IMG/VR virus record: IMGVR_UViG_3300008012_000030 | Coordinates: 1-61,061 of that record | Reading direction: 5' to 3' (one strand) | Length of the DNA stretch: 61,061 bases | DNA from: a virus | Shown: one piece after another, positions 57,285 through 61,061 of the stretch | How positions within the stretch are numbered: position 1 is the first letter of the stretch | Layout: every line of letters starts with the position of its first letter | Translations under genes and position numbers: made by a program | Notes under the pieces: model-generated | Database searches by the model: none | What the model was told of the DNA's origin: nothing | Seen by the model: only the letters and a program-made list of their open reading frames with translations

Positions 57285-60200
57285 CTATCCAAAAATTAAA
57301 ACCTTTTCTATTGCTATTTCTTCAGCTTGAGCAAAAGAAATACCACCACTAGCACCTGCTACTGATACCCAACTTGTTCCATCATATAATTCAACCCTTG
57401 AATCATCGGTGTTAAAACGGATCATTCCCTGAACACCTGTTGGTCTAGTTGCGTTTCCGCCTACAGGTAATACAACACCTTGTGTACCATCAAACTTGAC
57501 ATACCCGTCTCCGGTATTTTCAAAAACTGTAACAGCATCATTTACTGTATTTTTGATAGTACTATCTGTAAAACCCAAATTTTCAAATTTTACAAAACCA
57601 GTACCATTTGCTTTGAATTCAAGATCTGTATTAGTTGTAATACTACTTATCACATTACCGTCTATTTCAATGTCATCTACGGTTACACGATTTGTATTAA
57701 ATCTACTAGCATTCATATCTGCTACAACAGCACCGTCAATGTAATATCTTATTGTGTTGTCGTTAGCACCTGGTGTAAGTTCTGCTGTAATACGAGTATT
57801 GCCGTCTAAATCTTGCAAACCGTCTAGTTTAATCCAATTACTTCCATTATAGCCTTCAAATCTTGATTGTTCACTATTAAATCTTATTTGTCCTGCAACA
57901 GGACTTGGTCTGGCTGCGTCATTGCCGATAGGTAATGTAAGAGCGCCAGTTCCGTCTATTTCTACAACTCCACTACCTGGTGTTAATATCATATCTGCTG
58001 TGCTAGAAATGATGTTAGTATCTATGCTTATATCATCTATTACTACACTGCCTGTACCTGCAGCACGTAATTGCAGATCACTATTGCTATTAGTAGTTGT
58101 GATAAAGTTTTCTCTAATTACAATGTCACCTGTGCTAAATTCGCTAGATGTTATCGTACCTGAGCTTATTAAATCTACAAAATTTGTTGTACCTTGTACT
58201 GTTAAATCATTTGATATAACAACATCATTGTTTGGTATAACAACATTGCCTGTACCATTGGCTCTTAGTTCAAGATCTGCATTTGAACTAGTTGTTGTAA
58301 TAATATTGTCGTCTATAAGAATTTCTTCAAACTGTGCCGCTGCGCCTACTGTTAGATCCTGTGTTACATCAACGTTGCCTGATATATCTGCATTACCAGT
58401 TTGGGTGTGTAATCCTACAAGGGTTACTGTTCCTGTAATATTTGTGTTACCTAGCGTACTAGTTCCATCAACTGTTAGATTATTATCAATTTGCACATCA
58501 TTAGAAGGAAAGTAAACTTTACCAGTACCATTTGCACGTAGTTCTATATCAGCATTACTTACTGTGCTTTTTATATAATTTGTATTGATTTCTAAATCAT
58601 CAATAAACATTGTATCTGCAAATAAATTACTCCAAGTAGCATTTGATGCTCCTAAACTAAATGTACTAGTTACGTTTGGACGTAGATCAGATGTTATACC
58701 TGCAACAATTTGTAAGTTGTCATTTCCACTATCACCTAGTGTTATATTTCCTCCAATTGTTACATCTCCAGTTACATCTATGTTACCATCAACTGTAACA
58801 TTATTTTCAAGATTGATTTGATCTGTTGCAGATTCAAATATCAAATCTCCTGCTGTACTTTCAATGGTGTTTCCACTTATACGAATATTGCCAGTGTCAA
58901 TTCTTTCGCCGTTTATAAATGTAGTATTACTTCCATCAGTAAATGTTGCTCCTGTGGTTAGCGTTATGTTTAAAGAAGAAGTGTTAAATTCTACAGTACC
59001 AGTTTCTTGATTAACATAAAATAGTTCACCAACTCTAAAATCACCTTTATGATCAACTGAACTGTATCTTACCTTAGCTCCGTTAAGTTCTACTACTTCG
59101 TTTGGTTGATTAACACTTTCAGGATCGTTTGTAACTTCTTTTCCGTTGCCAATGTATGCTAAATTTTGTCCTATTGCATAAACAATAACACCTTCACCGT
59201 CGCCGTATAAACCATAGTTACCATAAACATTAGCACTACCGATCATACGCACTTCTGCACCAAAATCTCTTACATCAACATTTTCTATAGTAGTAGCACT
59301 ACCTCCTCCACTAAAACTAATAGTTTGAGGAGTGGTATCAAAATCTAAAAGATCGGTGTTTTTACCATCAATAATTAATATGTCGCCGCCGCTAACACTT
59401 TCAATGTTAAGAGGGCCAACCACAGTTGAAGCATCTGTTGATGTAAATGTAACAGTTTGTCCACCAGCAGGAGCAGAGCCTGCAAGTCCGCTTAATCTAA
59501 TTCTTGTTTTACCGTCACCCGCTAAACCGTCATTGCTATCAAAAGCATACAAACCTCTATTTGCAAAATATGTAAAACAGTTTAACCATTCAATTCTTGC
59601 ACCATTTGTTGCTACAAGTCCGTCAACTCCCGGTGTAATAAATGTTACACTATGGAACAGCATAGATGCTTCTCTGGAAGCAGCGGTTGCATATGCTCCG
59701 TCAACATAAGCACCTTTACCAGCATCACCTGATAAAAATCCTCTAGGGTCATCTGCTGTAATTGTGGTGCCTTTGGTTATTACTGTGACGTTTCTAATGT
59801 ATGGCGAACGAGTTGTTACTTCAAAGTCTGTAGCAAAACGGAAAGCCCAACCGTTGTCTGGAAATACTCTTGTGTCGCTGTTACAGCTAAATGTTAGGTC
59901 TGAAATGAATACACTGTGTCCAACATAACTGTCATGTGGCGCCCCTAGGTCAAGTGTTAATTCTCCTGTTGTATGATCATATACAGCATTAGTTACACCG
60001 ACTGGTGCTGTGCTGTCACTAAAATCTACAGTACCTCCGCTTACATATGTGTGAGCAAAAGGCGCAGTACCAACATTTACTTTTATAGTGTTAGCATCAA
60101 CAATATCTGTAATTGCAAAATAGTTACCGCCTGAATAAAAATCTTTTATGGTTAGGTCTTCAACAGTGCTTTCACCGTTGACTAAAAATGCATCATTGTA

Positions 60201-61061
60201 GCGTGTTTCAGTAGTAGGAGAAATATTTACACTTCTTATGCTGTGTCCTTTTACTGTAACACCAACTGGCACTGTCATTGGAAACGTTTCTGTATAGTTT
60301 CCAGGATAAATGTGAATAGTGTCACCCCCTGTTGCTACGCTTAGAGCTTTTTGTATAGAAGCAAATGGTGCTTGAGGATGATCGCCGTCACTTGTGTCGT
60401 CACCGTTTTCAGCAACGTAGTATATATTGCCTTGTTTTAGAGTTAGGTCAATACCATTTACAGTAAGTGCTGTAGTTGTTATAGAAGTTGCATTAAAATT
60501 GTTTACATAAACATCAGACCATTGTTTTCCAACTTCACCAAGTTGATAGATGTTGTCTACATCTGGAACAATATCACTTGCAACTTCTGCATTAAAAACA
60601 ATATTGTCAGTATCTGCATCACCTAGTGTAATATCTCCGTCAGAGGTAATACTACCAGTAGCGTGAATATTACCAGTAACATTCATATTAGATAGTATTT
60701 CTACACTACCTGTTCCGTTTGGTCTAAACTCTATGTTAGCATTACTAGAATTAGTACTGATAGTGTTACCTTCAATATCAATACTGTCAACACGTAATTT
60801 ATTTTGATATACTACATTGTCAAAAGTACCTAGGTTTAGATAATTTTTTTGTGTTGAAATTGTGCTACCTTCAATGGTAACATCTGCTAGATCTGATCTA
60901 GTTAATACTGTAAGATTGTTTGTTCTAGTAGTACCTGAAACATCTAACTCGTGTTGAGGAGAACTTGTTTTGATACCAACCTTCTGGTTGTTAACATCTA
61001 AGTACAATAAGTCCGTCTCAAAAGCCAGATCAATCCCGTTTCGAACGAGATTCGACTTTAA
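57285..61061 (-). CDS. Large tail fibre/beta-helix structural protein, 5' end outside window
   Basis: The reading frame is open to the right edge; the last codons give LKSNLVRNGIDLAFETDLLY before YLDVNNQKVGI, so a TTG at 61007 is not the real start. At least 1258 residues are visible. It has repeated strands NNLTV...EGxTIS...NADIELRANGTG (about eight copies), a beta-helix opening YYVAENGDDTSDGDHPQAPF, ALSVATGGDTIHIYPGNYTE and a shared module KVRYSSVDHKGDFRVGELFY, VNQETGTVEFNTSS. Display modules (PSPVAGQIRFNSEQSRFEGY, PTGVQGMIRFNTDDSRVELY) precede the C-terminus SFAQAEEIAIEKVLIF. It is probably a fibre or spike. Confidence 0.88.
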   Translation of the reverse strand, partial: LKSNLVRNGIDLAFETDLLYLDVNNQKVGIKTSSPQHELDVSGTTRTNNLTVLTRSDLADVTIEGSTISTQKNYLNLGTFDNVVYQNKLRVDSIDIEGNTISTNSSNANIEFRPNGTGSVEILSNMNVTGNIHATGSITSDGDITLGDADTDNIVFNAEVASDIVPDVDNIYQLGEVGKQWSDVYVNNFNATSITTTALTVNGIDLTLKQGNIYYVAENGDDTSDGDHPQAPFASIQKALSVATGGDTIHIYPGNYTETFPMTVPVGVTVKGHSIRSVNISPTTETRYNDAFLVNGESTVEDLTIKDFYSGGNYFAITDIVDANTIKVNVGTAPFAHTYVSGGTVDFSDSTAPVGVTNAVYDHTTGELTLDLGAPHDSYVGHSVFISDLTFSCNSDTRVFPDNGWAFRFATDFEVTTRSPYIRNVTVITKGTTITADDPRGFLSGDAGKGAYVDGAYATAASREASMLFHSVTFITPGVDGLVATNGARIEWLNCFTYFANRGLYAFDSNDGLAGDGKTRIRLSGLAGSAPAGGQTVTFTSTDASTVVGPLNIESVSGGDILIIDGKNTDLLDFDTTPQTISFSGGGSATTIENVDVRDFGAEVRMIGSANVYGNYGLYGDGEGVIVYAIGQNLAYIGNGKEVTNDPESVNQPNEVVELNGAKVRYSSVDHKGDFRVGELFYVNQETGTVEFNTSSLNITLTTGATFTDGSNTTFINGERIDTGNIRISGNTIESTAGDLIFESATDQINLENNVTVDGNIDVTGDVTIGGNITLGDSGNDNLQIVAGITSDLRPNVTSTFSLGASNATWSNLFADTMFIDDLEINTNYIKSTVSNADIELRANGTGKVYFPSNDVQIDNNLTVDGTSTLGNTNITGTVTLVGLHTQTGNADISGNVDVTQDLTVGAAAQFEEILIDDNIITTTSSNADLELRANGTGNVVIPNNDVVISNDLTVQGTTNFVDLISSGTITSSEFSTGDIVIRENFITTTNSNSDLQLRAAGTGSVVIDDISIDTNIISSTADMILTPGSGVVEIDGTGALTLPIGNDAARPSPVAGQIRFNSEQSRFEGYNGSNWIKLDGLQDLDGNTRITAELTPGANDNTIRYYIDGAVVADMNASRFNTNRVTVDDIEIDGNVISSITTNTDLEFKANGTGFVKFENLGFTDSTIKNTVNDAVTVFENTGDGYVKFDGTQGVVLPVGGNATRPTGVQGMIRFNTDDSRVELYDGTSWVSVAGASGGISFAQAEEIAIEKVLIFG

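Noticed and set aside
57281-57290. Late promoter before the 109-aa gene (GATAGATAAATG)
   Set aside because: The core is broken (GATAGATAA) and runs into the start codon, so the match is too weak.
61005-61007. TTG at 61007 as start of the large fibre gene
   Set aside because: The frame stays open to the window edge and encodes a normal fibre N-terminal segment, so the gene is truncated by the window.
1-61061. tRNA genes, rRNA, CRISPR arrays and insertion sequences
   Set aside because: No cloverleaf, repeat-spacer pattern or transposase was noticed; the window is almost fully coding.

Overview
The window is part of the genome of an AT-rich, T4-like tailed phage (contractile-tail myovirus) of the marine cyanophage/pelagiphage kind. 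It carries recognisable T4-type neck, sheath, tube, small terminase and head-completion genes, dNMP kinase, very large fibre proteins built from modules common in marine T4-like phages, and a recurring GATAAATAC/TATAAATA late-promoter motif. No tRNA, rRNA, CRISPR array, integrase, photosynthesis gene or large terminase is visible. Both ends of the window cut through genes. Host identity (cyanobacterium, SAR11 relative or other marine bacterium) is inference only.

Layout. (1) 1-13800, virion core: a partial protein with a peptidoglycan-binding-like and an annexin-like motif, a conserved 187-aa protein, small terminase (gp16-like), head completion protein (gp4-like), a small structural protein, a gp54/gp48-like tail-tube protein, tail tube gp19, a very long tail sheath gp18, an HNH endonuclease, dNMP kinase, a 63-aa protein and neck protein gp13 on or around the minus strand; gp14 and gp15 diverge on the plus strand. 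(2) 13814-14858: a Nudix hydrolase, a cupin-like protein and a small unknown. (3) 14855-19578: three minus-strand virion proteins, two with cupredoxin-like copper sites flanking a subtilisin-like protease. (4) 19637-21653: a late-promoter-driven groES-groEL pair. (5) 21650-38269: a tail-assembly chaperone, then an island of about 16 kb with five flavin-dependent (tryptophan-type) halogenases, eleven 2-oxoglutarate/Fe(II)-oxygenase-like proteins of several subfamilies (one apparently inactive, one fused to an HD-like domain) and two related proteins of unknown function. (6) 38266-42761: three tandem glycine-rich adhesin-like fibres, an S74-chaperone fibre and a small structural protein. (7) 42772-61061: giant fibre/baseplate-associated proteins with carbohydrate-binding-like repeats, BNR-type repeats and shared C-terminal modules.

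How the genes may work together. The most striking feature is the halogenase/oxygenase island placed between tail-fibre genes and written as tightly overlapping cassettes on alternating strands. Viral flavin halogenases are known (for example VirX1 from a marine cyanophage), but this number together with so many Fe/2OG enzymes is exceptional. The position suggests enzymatic tailoring either of virion adhesins (the neighbouring Gly-rich fibres carry exposed Trp, His and Tyr) or of a small molecule made in the infected cell. Which of these is true cannot be decided from sequence. GroEL/GroES and the tail-assembly chaperone fit a phage that must fold very large fibre proteins. There is no stretch above about 120 bases without a gene.
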